Source: Desulfobacterales bacterium
GTDB lineage: Bacteria; Desulfobacterota; Desulfobacteria; Desulfobacterales; C00003106
NCBI GenBank assembly: GCA_030672555.1
Contig: DAOVGD010000055.1
Coordinates: forward strand, 1 to 5,279
DNA: 5,279 bases
Direction of reading: 5' to 3'
The notes below the pieces were generated by a model. It was not told where the DNA came from and did no database searches. It worked only from the letters and a program-made list of their open reading frames with translations. Every line of letters starts with the position of its first letter. Position 1 is the first letter of the stretch. Shown piece by piece: positions 1-5,161 of the stretch. The translations under genes and the position numbers were made by a program.

Positions 1-51
1 GCAGCCCATGTCGTGTTGGCAGAAAAAGAGAAAAGGAAGAAAAAGAAATAA
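1..51 (+). CDS. C-terminal tail of a truncated upstream gene (frame uncertain)
   Basis: Reading from base 1 gives a 16-residue lysine-rich tail (AAHVVLAEKEKRKKKK) ending at TAA 49-51. The other two plus-strand frames are also open to stops at 53-55 and 57-59, so the frame is not proven. A gene end is supported mainly by the strong terminator that starts about 34 bases later, at a normal distance for the end of a transcription unit. The product cannot be identified from so few residues. Polylysine tails occur on many unrelated proteins. Confidence 0.35.
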   Translation, partial: AAHVVLAEKEKRKKKK

Positions 52-84
52 GTAATTGAGCTGATAGCTCATGGCGATAGTAAG

Positions 85-128
85 AATGAAAAAGGGAGAT
101 CTCGACAAGAGGGTCTCCCTTTTTCATT
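85..128. terminator. Bidirectional intrinsic terminator
   Basis: A perfect 15-bp inverted repeat, AATGAAAAAGGGAGA at 85-99 and its complement at 114-128, encloses a 14-base loop. The A-tract on the left arm and T-tract on the right arm give a U-run in either direction, so it can stop transcription from both sides. It closes the unit ending near base 51 and insulates it from the antitoxin locus. A smaller palindrome (TGAGCT-GAT-AGCTCA, 57-71) lies just before it. Confidence 0.82.
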
Positions 129-523
129 ATCCTTTCCCTAATCCATTCGTCACTGGAAATATTTCAACGAGTTCAACAATGCCCCCCCACACCCATCACA
201 TTCGGTTATTGAACAATAGAAACTTATGAACGAAAGAATCTATTGTCCAATGGCGGCAATAGAATTGTAACTGATATCTTGCTGGAATTGCCTTTTTAAC
301 CAAAAGCGTATCCAAGTGAGTCTTTAATTCTGAAGGTATCCTTATCATATGATGTTATCCAGCGTCTGTATAACATTCCAAAATTATAATTATCCAGCTA
401 AAGGAATTTAATAAAAACCAAAATGGTGTTTGTTAAGTGTTTTTAAATTTGGTATTATTTAGAAACTATATACTAACTGGTTAGCCCGGAATATAATACC
501 TGCATGCGCCATAATATGTACGC
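129..523. other. AT-rich intergenic region without a supported gene
   Basis: No reading frame with a plausible start and ribosome binding site is visible on either strand. What can be seen is an 8-bp inverted repeat, ACAATAGA at 213-220 and TCTATTGT at 239-246, with a further CAATAGA copy at 257-263. There is also a 10-bp palindrome, AATTATAATT, at 382-391. The right part is very AT-rich and contains a TATAAT hexamer at 492-497 with no convincing -35 partner. It probably serves as spacer and upstream promoter DNA. Confidence 0.5.
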
Positions 524-534
524 TATAATGTATA
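501..534 (+). promoter_or_regulatory. Promoter and probable autoregulatory operator of the antitoxin gene
   Basis: A perfect -10 hexamer TATAAT lies at 524-529, about 30 bases before the chosen antitoxin start. The -35 position (near 501-506, TGCATG) is a poor match, as expected for a regulated promoter. Two TGTAC-like motifs, TGTACG at 517-522 and TGTATA at 529-534, flank and overlap the -10 with a 12-bp offset. In E. coli YefM-YoeB the operator repeats carry TGTACA cores spaced 12 bp centre to centre, so autorepression by the antitoxin is a reasonable inference. No experimental support can be read from the sequence. Confidence 0.5.
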
Positions 535-559
535 AAATATAAACCAAATGAGGTGCAAT

Positions 560-799
560 ATGCAAAAGCTAAGAATTGATCAAGGCATCAGGCCCCTGCC
601 AGAAGTTAGGAATGGCATGGCAACTTTCATAAAACAAGTTCACGATACCAAAAGACCAGTGATAATTACTCAGCATGGGAAAGGCGTAGCTGTTCTTTTA
701 GATGCACATGAATTTGAAGCTATGCAAGAGAAAATAGAGCTTCTATCAGATATTCAAACCTCTCTCAACCAGCTGGAGGGCCAAGGGGGACATCCGTAA
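560..799 (+). CDS. Phd/YefM-family antitoxin, apparently solitary
   Basis: A 79-residue protein of the Phd/YefM type II antitoxin family: a DNA-binding N-terminal fold that represses its own promoter, and a C-terminal segment that normally wraps and neutralises a RelE/ParE-like toxin. The family signature is clear: IRPLPEVRNGMATFIKQV (about 10-27), then RPVIITQHGKGVAVLLD (about 32-48), then the EFEAM...ELLSDI helix (about 51-64). The ATG at 560 is preferred over the one at 548 because GAGGTG (550-555) sits four bases before it. Related antitoxins usually run 10-15 residues further, with a GxGVPHEEA-like end; this one stops at GQGGHP. No toxin gene follows within 640 bases or precedes it, and repeats begin 17 bases after the stop. 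It may be a relic, a regulator, or an antitoxin for a toxin elsewhere. Confidence 0.88.
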   Translation: MQKLRIDQGIRPLPEVRNGMATFIKQVHDTKRPVIITQHGKGVAVLLDAHEFEAMQEKIELLSDIQTSLNQLEGQGGHP

Positions 800-815
800 A
801 TAAATAAGTAACTTG

Positions 816-839
816 ATTGTATAGGAATTTCCTTTTTTT
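816..839 (+). repeat. 24-bp direct repeat, copy 1
   Basis: The 24-base unit starts ATTGTATAGG and ends in seven T residues. An identical copy lies at 1116-1139, exactly 300 bp away. The unit contains a short palindrome, AGGAA-T-TTCCT (823-833), followed by the T-tract, so it could act as a weak terminator. This copy begins 17 bases after the antitoxin stop codon. A 24-base exact match is far beyond chance in a window this size. Confidence 0.9.
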
Positions 840-898
840 GGTCAATTTTATCAAAGGGTTGCTAAGTGATAACCGTTCATAGCTGATAAGCTGAAAGC

Positions 899-977
899 GG
901 TGGGCAATGCCCACCCTACGAAAGATTAGCCATTTCAGAGTCTTATTTGCAATAATGTAGGGTGGGCAATGCCCACC
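899..977. repeat. REPIN-like pair of inverted REP palindromes
   Basis: The palindrome GGTGGGCAATGCCCACC occurs twice, at 899-915 and 961-977, each with 8-bp arms around one central base. The first is followed by CTAC and the second preceded by GTAG, so the two form a larger inverted repeat with 21-bp arms (899-919 and 957-977, one mismatch at the centre) around 37 bases. Two REP sequences facing each other are the hallmark of REPINs, which are mobilised in trans by REP-associated tyrosine transposases (RAYT). No transposase is present here. Frames crossing it are palindrome artefacts. Confidence 0.75.
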
Positions 978-1037
978 TTTAAATGGCTGATAAATGGCTG
1001 AGTTTATGATCAACGGCAACGTGTCGTTTCTGAGTAC

Positions 1038-1088
1038 TAAGCTGATCTGCCTGTGCGTTGCACGCAGACAGGTAAATTGAGCAGCTTA
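1038..1088. repeat. Nested hairpin
   Basis: The outer arms are TAAGCTG (1038-1044) and CAGCTTA (1082-1088). Inside is a second hairpin in which CCTGT+GCGT (1050-1058) pairs with ACGC (1062-1065) and ACAGG (1068-1072), leaving a two-base AG bulge and a TGC loop. A further short GC hairpin, CGCCC-GAA-GGGCG, follows at 1095-1107. There is no T-tract directly after either, so they look like repetitive-element structure rather than terminators. Confidence 0.5.
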
Positions 1089-1115
1089 ACAGCCCGCCCG
1101 AAGGGCGCTAAGTTC

Positions 1116-1139
1116 ATTGTATAGGAATTTCCTTTTTTT
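1116..1139 (+). repeat. 24-bp direct repeat, copy 2
   Basis: Identical over all 24 bases to the copy at 816-839, including the seven-T tail. The bases on either side differ between the copies. Together they bracket the REPIN-like unit and the nested hairpins, so the intervening 276 bp could be an inserted or duplicated block. Confidence 0.9.
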
Positions 1140-1151
1140 AAACGTAGTCCC

Positions 1152-1169
1152 GCCCCGCCAGGGCGGGGC
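1152..1169. repeat. GC-rich hairpin with trailing T-tract
   Basis: GCCCCGCC (1152-1159) pairs with GGCGGGGC (1162-1169) around AG. A run of T residues (1181-1186) follows about 11 bases later, too far for a textbook intrinsic terminator on the plus strand. It starts 12 bases after the second 24-bp repeat. It may be part of the repeat cluster or a remnant terminator. Confidence 0.5.
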
Positions 1170-1210
1170 TAATTAGCGTATTTTTTGGTAGAGATTATTA
1201 GTGACGTGCA

Positions 1211-1351
1211 GCGTAAAAATTGTCCCGCCATTGGCGGTGGATGAGGGCGCAAGGTACGAGTTTTTGCGATTTGCAATTTGGCAAAGCGAGCTTAGGTCGC
1301 CTCGGATGGGTCAAAAAGTGACCTATAGGACAAATTGAAGACTTTTTACGC
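1211..1351. repeat. Imperfect inverted-repeat element (MITE-like)
   Basis: The terminal arms are GCGTAAAAA (1211-1219) and TTTTTACGC (1343-1351). A second pair, TTGTCC (1220-1225) and GGACAA (1328-1333), continues the right arm after a nine-base insertion. Inside are CCGCCA-T-TGGCGG (1225-1237), a central hairpin CGATTTGC (1267-1274) with GCAAAGCG (1281-1288, one mismatch), and TAGGTC (1293-1298) with GACCTA (1320-1325). The central hairpin lies close to the midpoint of the element. No gene or transposase is inside. A small non-autonomous element is the likeliest reading; a structured RNA is the alternative. Confidence 0.5.
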
Positions 1352-1419
1352 AGTCGTAAGTAATTGAGTTGGTTGCTTAGATTATTATTTATTATACAGG
1401 AGTTAATTTAAAAATAAAA

Positions 1420-1443
1420 GAAAAAAAGAGAGTTGTTTCAACT
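1420..1443 (-). terminator. Probable intrinsic terminator of the cytochrome gene
   Basis: On the minus strand AGTTG-AAA-CAACT (1443 down to 1431) forms a short hairpin overlapping the first base of the stop codon. It is followed by CTC and a U-run encoded by the A-tract at 1420-1427. The stem is only five base pairs, so efficiency may be low, but the arrangement and position are correct. Confidence 0.5.
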
Positions 1444-1877
1444 TAATAACCCGGATGCTTGTGACCGCTGTGACAAGTCGTACAAAGATTCTGTGGGATG
1501 CTCAATGTCATCTGATGTTCAAGCTTGGTCGGAGCCTTTAGATGCAGACTGGCCGGGCCATGACAACTTTCACATTGTTTGTTGACCATCCTCGGCGTCT
1601 CCTCCACACTCGCAAATCCCCCCTCTTTACCGTAGCCTGTGACATGACAGGGGAGGCAGTTTGGGTCATGATCTTTTTTCCTCATCTGTATAATCCGGAA
1701 ATTTTTTGAATACTTCCAGGAGTAATAGCTCTCAACATGCTCTGGATGGCATTCTGTACACTTTTCCATTCCCACGTAGGTCGCCTTTTCTTCTTCGGCC
1801 CACACATATGGTGCTGACAAGATCCCGCTATAAAAAGCAAAAAGGCCGGTAGCAATTGTGATAATAAATCTTTTCAT
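1443..1877 (-). CDS. Periplasmic tetraheme cytochrome c (cytochrome c554-like)
   Basis: A 144-residue exported protein with four CXXCH covalent heme c sites: CTECH (40-44), CLPCH (74-78), CESCH (102-106) and CTTCH (132-136). Residues 1-27 form a signal peptide: MKR, a hydrophobic core, then APYVWA before EEE. Extra histidines (47, 70, 112, 121, 139, 141) could be distal ligands. The YVGMEKCTECHP, CLPCHVTGYGKEGGF and QCESCHGPASLH stretches match the cytochrome c554/c-prime type domain seen in small multiheme proteins of anaerobic respirers. It probably shuttles electrons in the periplasm; partners are not visible, since no reductase gene adjoins it. The start is supported by GGAGGT (1888-1883) five bases before the ATG. 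It is monocistronic in this window and transcribed away from the glycosyltransferases. Confidence 0.92.
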   Translation of the reverse strand: MKRFIITIATGLFAFYSGILSAPYVWAEEEKATYVGMEKCTECHPEHVESYYSWKYSKNFRIIQMRKKDHDPNCLPCHVTGYGKEGGFASVEETPRMVNKQCESCHGPASLHLKAPTKLEHQMTLSIPQNLCTTCHSGHKHPGY

Positions 1878-1917
1878 TAGTTACCTCCATTCTCCCTTTA
1901 GCCAATCTTTCTAATAT

Positions 1918-1947
1918 AGAATAACGTGCTTTCGTTGCTTAACGCAA
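1918..1947 (-). promoter_or_regulatory. Candidate promoter of the cytochrome gene
   Basis: On the minus strand TTGCGT (1947-1942) and TATTCT (1923-1918) are separated by 18 bases, each a partial match to sigma-70 hexamers. Transcription would begin near 1911 and give a leader of about 34 bases with the GGAGGT site. This is the best pair in the divergent spacer, but it is not unique. Confidence 0.35.
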
Positions 1948-1964
1948 GGAAAAAAAGAGCTGGC

Positions 1965-1993
1965 TTGACAACTTCGACTATCCATAATACTTT
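1965..1993 (+). promoter_or_regulatory. Candidate promoter of the glycosyltransferase pair
   Basis: A perfect -35 hexamer, TTGACA, lies at 1965-1970. At 17-base spacing the -10 is TACTTT (1988-1993), which keeps only the first, second and last consensus bases. A better-looking AT block (CATAATAC, 1983-1990) sits too close to the -35. The location, 70-100 bases ahead of the first glycosyltransferase start, fits. Confidence 0.4.
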
Positions 1994-2062
1994 TTATGAA
2001 ATCATTAATTTATTTGGAAATACATTTTCACATTCCTATGTTGTGCCAGAGAGGGTAGTTTC

Positions 2063-3349
2063 TTGATCAAGTACAATTTATCCAAGTTTCGTAATGTTGG
2101 CTTCATATCGACCAGAATAGCAGGCACTGATGGAGTCTCCCTGGAGATCGAGAAGTGGGCATCGGTCTTGGAAAGGAATAACTACGAGTGTTTTTACTTC
2201 TCTGGCGAAAATGATCGCCGGCCCGAAAAGTGTATGCTTGTGGAAGAAGCCCATTTTCGGCATCCGGATATTAAAGAGATTAACGATAAATGCTTTGGCC
2301 AACGTATCCGGCCCAGAGAGGTCTCCCGGAAGATTCATAGCCTGCGAGCCCACCTCAAGCAAAAGATCTATGAATTCGTTAAGAAATTCGACATTGATAT
2401 CATCATCCCGGAAAACGTGCTGGCCATCCCGTTGCACGTTCCTCTCGGCCTGGCTCTCGTTGAATTCATCGCTGAAACCGGCTTTCCGACCCTGGCTCAC
2501 CACCATGACTTTTCCTGGGAAAGATCGAGGTTCCTGGTCAATGCGTTTGAAGACTACTTAGGCTGGGCCTTTCCGCCTAACCTACCCTCCATGCAGCACG
2601 CTGTCATTAATTCAGTGGCGGGCCATCAATTAAGCTACAGGAAAGGCATATCAAACGCTGTTGTACCCAACGTGTATGACTTTGCTTCTCCACCCCTGCC
2701 TTTTGCTAATTCTTCAGCGGAACTGAGGCGCGAAGCCGGCTTGACAAAGGAGGACCTTTTCATCTTACACCCTACCCGGGTAGTGCCTCGCAAATGGGTT
2801 GAGAGAAGCCTGGAAATAGTGAGTCTCATGAATCTGGAAAACCCGTCCCTCATTATATCCCACTCCGCGGACGATGAGGGACACATTTACAACAGACGTA
2901 TCCAAGAGTACGCCCGGAAGATTCGTGTCAAACTGGTCTCTATAGAACATCTCGTAGGACAAAAAGGCGCTTTTGGTGAAAAAAACCAAAAAAAGTTTTC
3001 TATAGGCGACGTGTATCGTTGTGCCGACCTGATCAGTTATCCATCCGGATATGAGGGCTTTGGGAATGCTTTTTTGGAGACGATTTACTACCGTAAACCG
3101 ATCATTGTAAATCGATATTCAATTTATATCGCTGATATCGAGCCCAAGGGGTTCGATGTCATAGCGATTGAAGGATTTGTTAGCGACAAGACAGTAACAG
3201 AGATTTTTGAAGTCCTTAATAATGACGAGCAACGCGAGGAAATGGTAGAAAGAAATTATCAGCTCGGCAACAAATACTTTTCCTATGAAGTTCTGGAGCG
3301 ACACCTTCTTCACCTCATCAGTGTCCTCGAAGTTCAGTGTAAAGGGTGA
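2063..3349 (+). CDS. GT-B glycosyltransferase, family 4 type (first of a tandem pair)
   Basis: A 428-residue cytoplasmic enzyme without signal peptide or membrane segment, expected to move a sugar from an NDP-sugar to an acceptor. The N-terminal domain opens with NVGFISTRIAGTDGVSLE (11-28), a G-T-D-G variant of the usual glycine loop, and carries HHHD (146-149). The C-terminal nucleotide-binding domain has HPTRVVPRK (236-244; R239 and K244 fit the phosphate-binding pair) and the EX7E motif in GYEGFGNAFLE (E331, E339). The start is TTG at 2063, with GAGGG (2051-2055) seven bases before it; the next Met is residue 58, inside the fold. The gene ends 7 bp before its paralogue and is presumably co-transcribed. 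The donor and acceptor are unknown. STR-GTDGVSLE openings recall enzymes annotated as mannosylglucosylglycerate synthases, but that is a guess from memory. Confidence 0.87.
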   Translation: MIKYNLSKFRNVGFISTRIAGTDGVSLEIEKWASVLERNNYECFYFSGENDRRPEKCMLVEEAHFRHPDIKEINDKCFGQRIRPREVSRKIHSLRAHLKQKIYEFVKKFDIDIIIPENVLAIPLHVPLGLALVEFIAETGFPTLAHHHDFSWERSRFLVNAFEDYLGWAFPPNLPSMQHAVINSVAGHQLSYRKGISNAVVPNVYDFASPPLPFANSSAELRREAGLTKEDLFILHPTRVVPRKWVERSLEIVSLMNLENPSLIISHSADDEGHIYNRRIQEYARKIRVKLVSIEHLVGQKGAFGEKNQKKFSIGDVYRCADLISYPSGYEGFGNAFLETIYYRKPIIVNRYSIYIADIEPKGFDVIAIEGFVSDKTVTEIFEVLNNDEQREEMVERNYQLGNKYFSYEVLERHLLHLISVLEVQCKG

Positions 3350-3356
3350 GCAACAA

Positions 3357-4628
3357 GTGAAATATAATATCGCTTTACTACATTATTCATGTCCACCGGT
3401 GGTCGGAGGGGTTGAAGAAATCATCCGTCAACAAGCATCGCTTCTTAACAGGTTCTACCACAACGTTAAGATCTTTGTCGGCGATGGAGGGATGTTTTCC
3501 GACAATTGTGAAGTTGAGATCAATCCGCTTCTTGGTTCACGAAGCAGACAGATACTGAACGCCCACCAGTTGAGCCATGAAGGTAAACACGAAAAACTGG
3601 AGGGCCTAAGCAGAAAAATTTACAAGTACCTGGTGAAGTCCTTGGAAGGGTTCGACGCCCTGATTGCCCACAACGTCCTGACCATGCCGTTTAATTTGCC
3701 CCTTACCGCTGCTTTGCACCGGATGGGCCAGGAGTGCCGGATGCCGATCATAAGCTGGAACCACGACTCCCCCTATTTCTATCCTGACTCTCCCGAATAT
3801 CTGGACCTCTTTCCCTGGAACATGCTAAAAAGGGCTTATCCGGGCATCCATTACGTAGCCATATCGGAAAGTCGCAAGGAAATGTTTGCAAGCCTCTATG
3901 AAATTAGGAATCAACTGAATGTCATTCCGAACGGCATCGACCCCATTCGCTTTTTTCGACTCGATCCCAATACGGTCCGGTTCATCCGGGAACAACGTCT
4001 CTTTGAGAGCGAATTCCTCATGTTTCAACCTTCGCGCCTCCTCCCGCGAAAGAACATGGAATTGTCCATCCGTGTAACCAGGGCATTGCACGATTTGGGT
4101 GTTAAAGCCCGGTTGCTTATAGCCGGCGCCTATGACCCCCACGCGCCAAAGAGTCTGGAATATTACCGCAAATTAAACAACCTGAGCCGGGAACTCGGTG
4201 TGGAAGATGACGTTTTCATCATGTCTGAGTATGTATTCGAGAGCGGAGAAAGTCTGACGGTGGACCGTATTACAATAAGGGACCTGTACCTGATAGCCGA
4301 CATTCTGTTCATGCCCAGCTTGCAGGAAGGATTCGGCATTCCCCTATTGGAATCAGGCATGATCAGACTGCCTGTGGTCTGCTCCAACATTCCACCTTTT
4401 ATGGAAATCGGAGGCAAGGAAGTATGCACCTTTGATCTCAACGATACGCCTGAAGAGATTGCCCGAAAAACCCTCGACTTCGTTGGCGAGCTGAAACCCT
4501 CCCAGATGTTTCGTAACGTTATACGCAACTACGCCTGGGACAACATCTATCATGAGAAATTCATGCCTCTGCTCACTGAAGTAGTAGGCAAATATCGAAA
4601 TTTGGGGGATTGGGCCTTTACTCCGTAG
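3357..4628 (+). CDS. GT-B glycosyltransferase, family 4 type (second of a tandem pair)
   Basis: A 423-residue cytoplasmic glycosyltransferase. The N-terminal domain carries the glycine loop PPVVGGVE (13-20) and WNHD (134-137). The interdomain VIPNGID (189-195) is typical of GT4. The C-terminal domain has QPSRLLPRK (224-232; R227, K232) and the EX7E motif in LQEGFGIPLLE (E324, E332). A longer reading from ATG 3285 is open, but the GTG at 3357 is preferred: GGTGA (3345-3349) is seven bases upstream, the 7-bp gap to the preceding gene is typical of an operon, and MKYNIALLHY then lines up with the start of the neighbouring enzyme. It is a paralogue of that enzyme, sharing NVL-x-x-P-x-x-x-PL-x-x-AL, an HD motif and the R-x4-K pair. 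The two probably add successive sugars in one pathway; substrates are not deducible here. Confidence 0.9.
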   Translation: MKYNIALLHYSCPPVVGGVEEIIRQQASLLNRFYHNVKIFVGDGGMFSDNCEVEINPLLGSRSRQILNAHQLSHEGKHEKLEGLSRKIYKYLVKSLEGFDALIAHNVLTMPFNLPLTAALHRMGQECRMPIISWNHDSPYFYPDSPEYLDLFPWNMLKRAYPGIHYVAISESRKEMFASLYEIRNQLNVIPNGIDPIRFFRLDPNTVRFIREQRLFESEFLMFQPSRLLPRKNMELSIRVTRALHDLGVKARLLIAGAYDPHAPKSLEYYRKLNNLSRELGVEDDVFIMSEYVFESGESLTVDRITIRDLYLIADILFMPSLQEGFGIPLLESGMIRLPVVCSNIPPFMEIGGKEVCTFDLNDTPEEIARKTLDFVGELKPSQMFRNVIRNYAWDNIYHEKFMPLLTEVVGKYRNLGDWAFTP

Positions 4629-4661
4629 AAGGGCGGGGGCGGGAATAAAAACCCCGCCCTT
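4629..4661 (+). terminator. GC-rich terminator hairpin after the glycosyltransferase operon
   Basis: AAGGGCGGGG (4629-4638) pairs with CCCCGCCCTT (4652-4661), a 10-bp stem around a 13-base loop, directly after the TAG stop at 4626-4628. Only three T residues follow (4660-4662), so it is not a classical U-tract terminator. Its position between two converging genes supports a stop role for the plus strand and perhaps for both. Confidence 0.65.
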
Positions 4662-4687
4662 TGCAAGACCCTTTTCAGTAAGCAATA

Positions 4688-4855
4688 TCACGAAAGATTC
4701 TTGATTGTCTCCTTCAGGATATTCTCTTCCTCGTGCAGTGATACCTTCCAATCATGTTTTTCTGTTTTGACGACCTCTTCCCTCAGGTTAGACAGGTAGA
4801 CCTCGAGAGCATGCTTTACTACGCTTTTTCCCTCGTCGCTTAATTCCAGGTTCAT
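4688..4855 (-). CDS. Small 55-residue acidic/helical protein of unknown function
   Basis: The reading frame starts MNLELSDEGKSVVKHALEVY and ends with ETIKNLS and TGA. The start is unusually well supported: an AGGAGGTGA ribosome binding site (4869-4861) lies five bases before the ATG. The protein is rich in Glu and Lys, has no Cys, signal peptide or membrane segment, and looks like two helices, roughly 8-32 and 40-54. Its layout (LELSDE... then an L-x-x-YLS-x-LR-x-E helix and an E-x-x-IL-x-x-x-I end) resembles a group of short hypothetical proteins common in Deltaproteobacteria and relatives; this is recognition from memory, not a search. It converges on the glycosyltransferase operon, 60 bp apart, and is not co-transcribed with it. 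No function can be assigned. Confidence 0.8.
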   Translation of the reverse strand: MNLELSDEGKSVVKHALEVYLSNLREEVVKTEKHDWKVSLHEEENILKETIKNLS

Positions 4856-4869
4856 ACGACTCACCTCCT

Positions 4870-5161
4870 CTCTGGTTTAGCCGAATTCCTATGTTGGTTT
4901 ACGTCATTCCTTTTTCACATTATTCCTTTTGACCTTGATTTCCAATCATCAACTATGTTTGGTGGCTGTCCGACCATGAGTAAACCCGGGCTCTCCCGGG
5001 CCACTCAAAGTCCATTTGAAATATTTAGCCTGACGTTTTGGTTACTGAAGTTGAAAAAAGGTTTTGTTAATCTAAGTATTAATACTGTTCGGTGAAAAAA
5101 AGAAATGCCAGTGTTGATGAGTGAAGAACTACCGGAAACTAAGGGTTCGCTCAAAAATAAA
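4870..5161. other. Intergenic region with one GC hairpin
   Basis: No supported gene is visible. The left part (4870-4975) must hold the promoter of the 55-aa gene on the minus strand; TTGGAA-17-TAATGT is the best pair seen there and is weak. The right part (5008-5161) is AT-rich, with nothing recognisable apart from a short open frame starting at 5105 that runs into the repeat at the window edge. Confidence 0.5.
4977..5007. repeat. Two-part inverted repeat
   Basis: The inner stem is CCCGGG-CTCT-CCCGGG (4985-5000). The outer stem is TGAGT (4977-4981) with ACTCA (5003-5007), leaving a small internal loop. No T-tract follows on either strand. It could be a weak terminator or a protein-binding palindrome upstream of the 55-aa gene. 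Confidence 0.5.

Noticed and set aside
765..1019. Minus-strand open frame of 84 residues over the REPIN-like unit
   Set aside because: It has no credible ribosome binding site, crosses the antitoxin end, the 24-bp repeat and both palindromes, and shows no protein-like domain pattern.
816..1139. CRISPR array
   Set aside because: There are only two repeat copies, 276 bp apart, and no regular spacers or cas genes.
49..1368. 12-bp shared word TAAGTAATTGAG at 49-60 and 1357-1368, and ATTCCTATGTTG at 2032-2043 and 4885-4896
   Set aside because: About one shared 12-mer is expected by chance in a window of this length, so neither pair is evidence of a repeat family.
2130..2561. Plus-strand 143-residue frame inside the first glycosyltransferase
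   Set aside because: It lies wholly within the strongly supported glycosyltransferase in another frame, has Ser/Arg-rich low-complexity composition and shows no family signal.
3285..3356. Longer N-terminus for the second glycosyltransferase from ATG 3285
   Set aside because: It would overlap the preceding gene by 65 bases and add a tail unrelated to the GT4 fold. The GTG at 3357 has a well-placed GGTGA site.
4353..4751. Minus-strand open frame of 132 residues overlapping the second glycosyltransferase end
   Set aside because: It is a shadow of the glycosyltransferase coding strand, crosses the terminator hairpin and overlaps the much better supported 55-aa gene in another frame.
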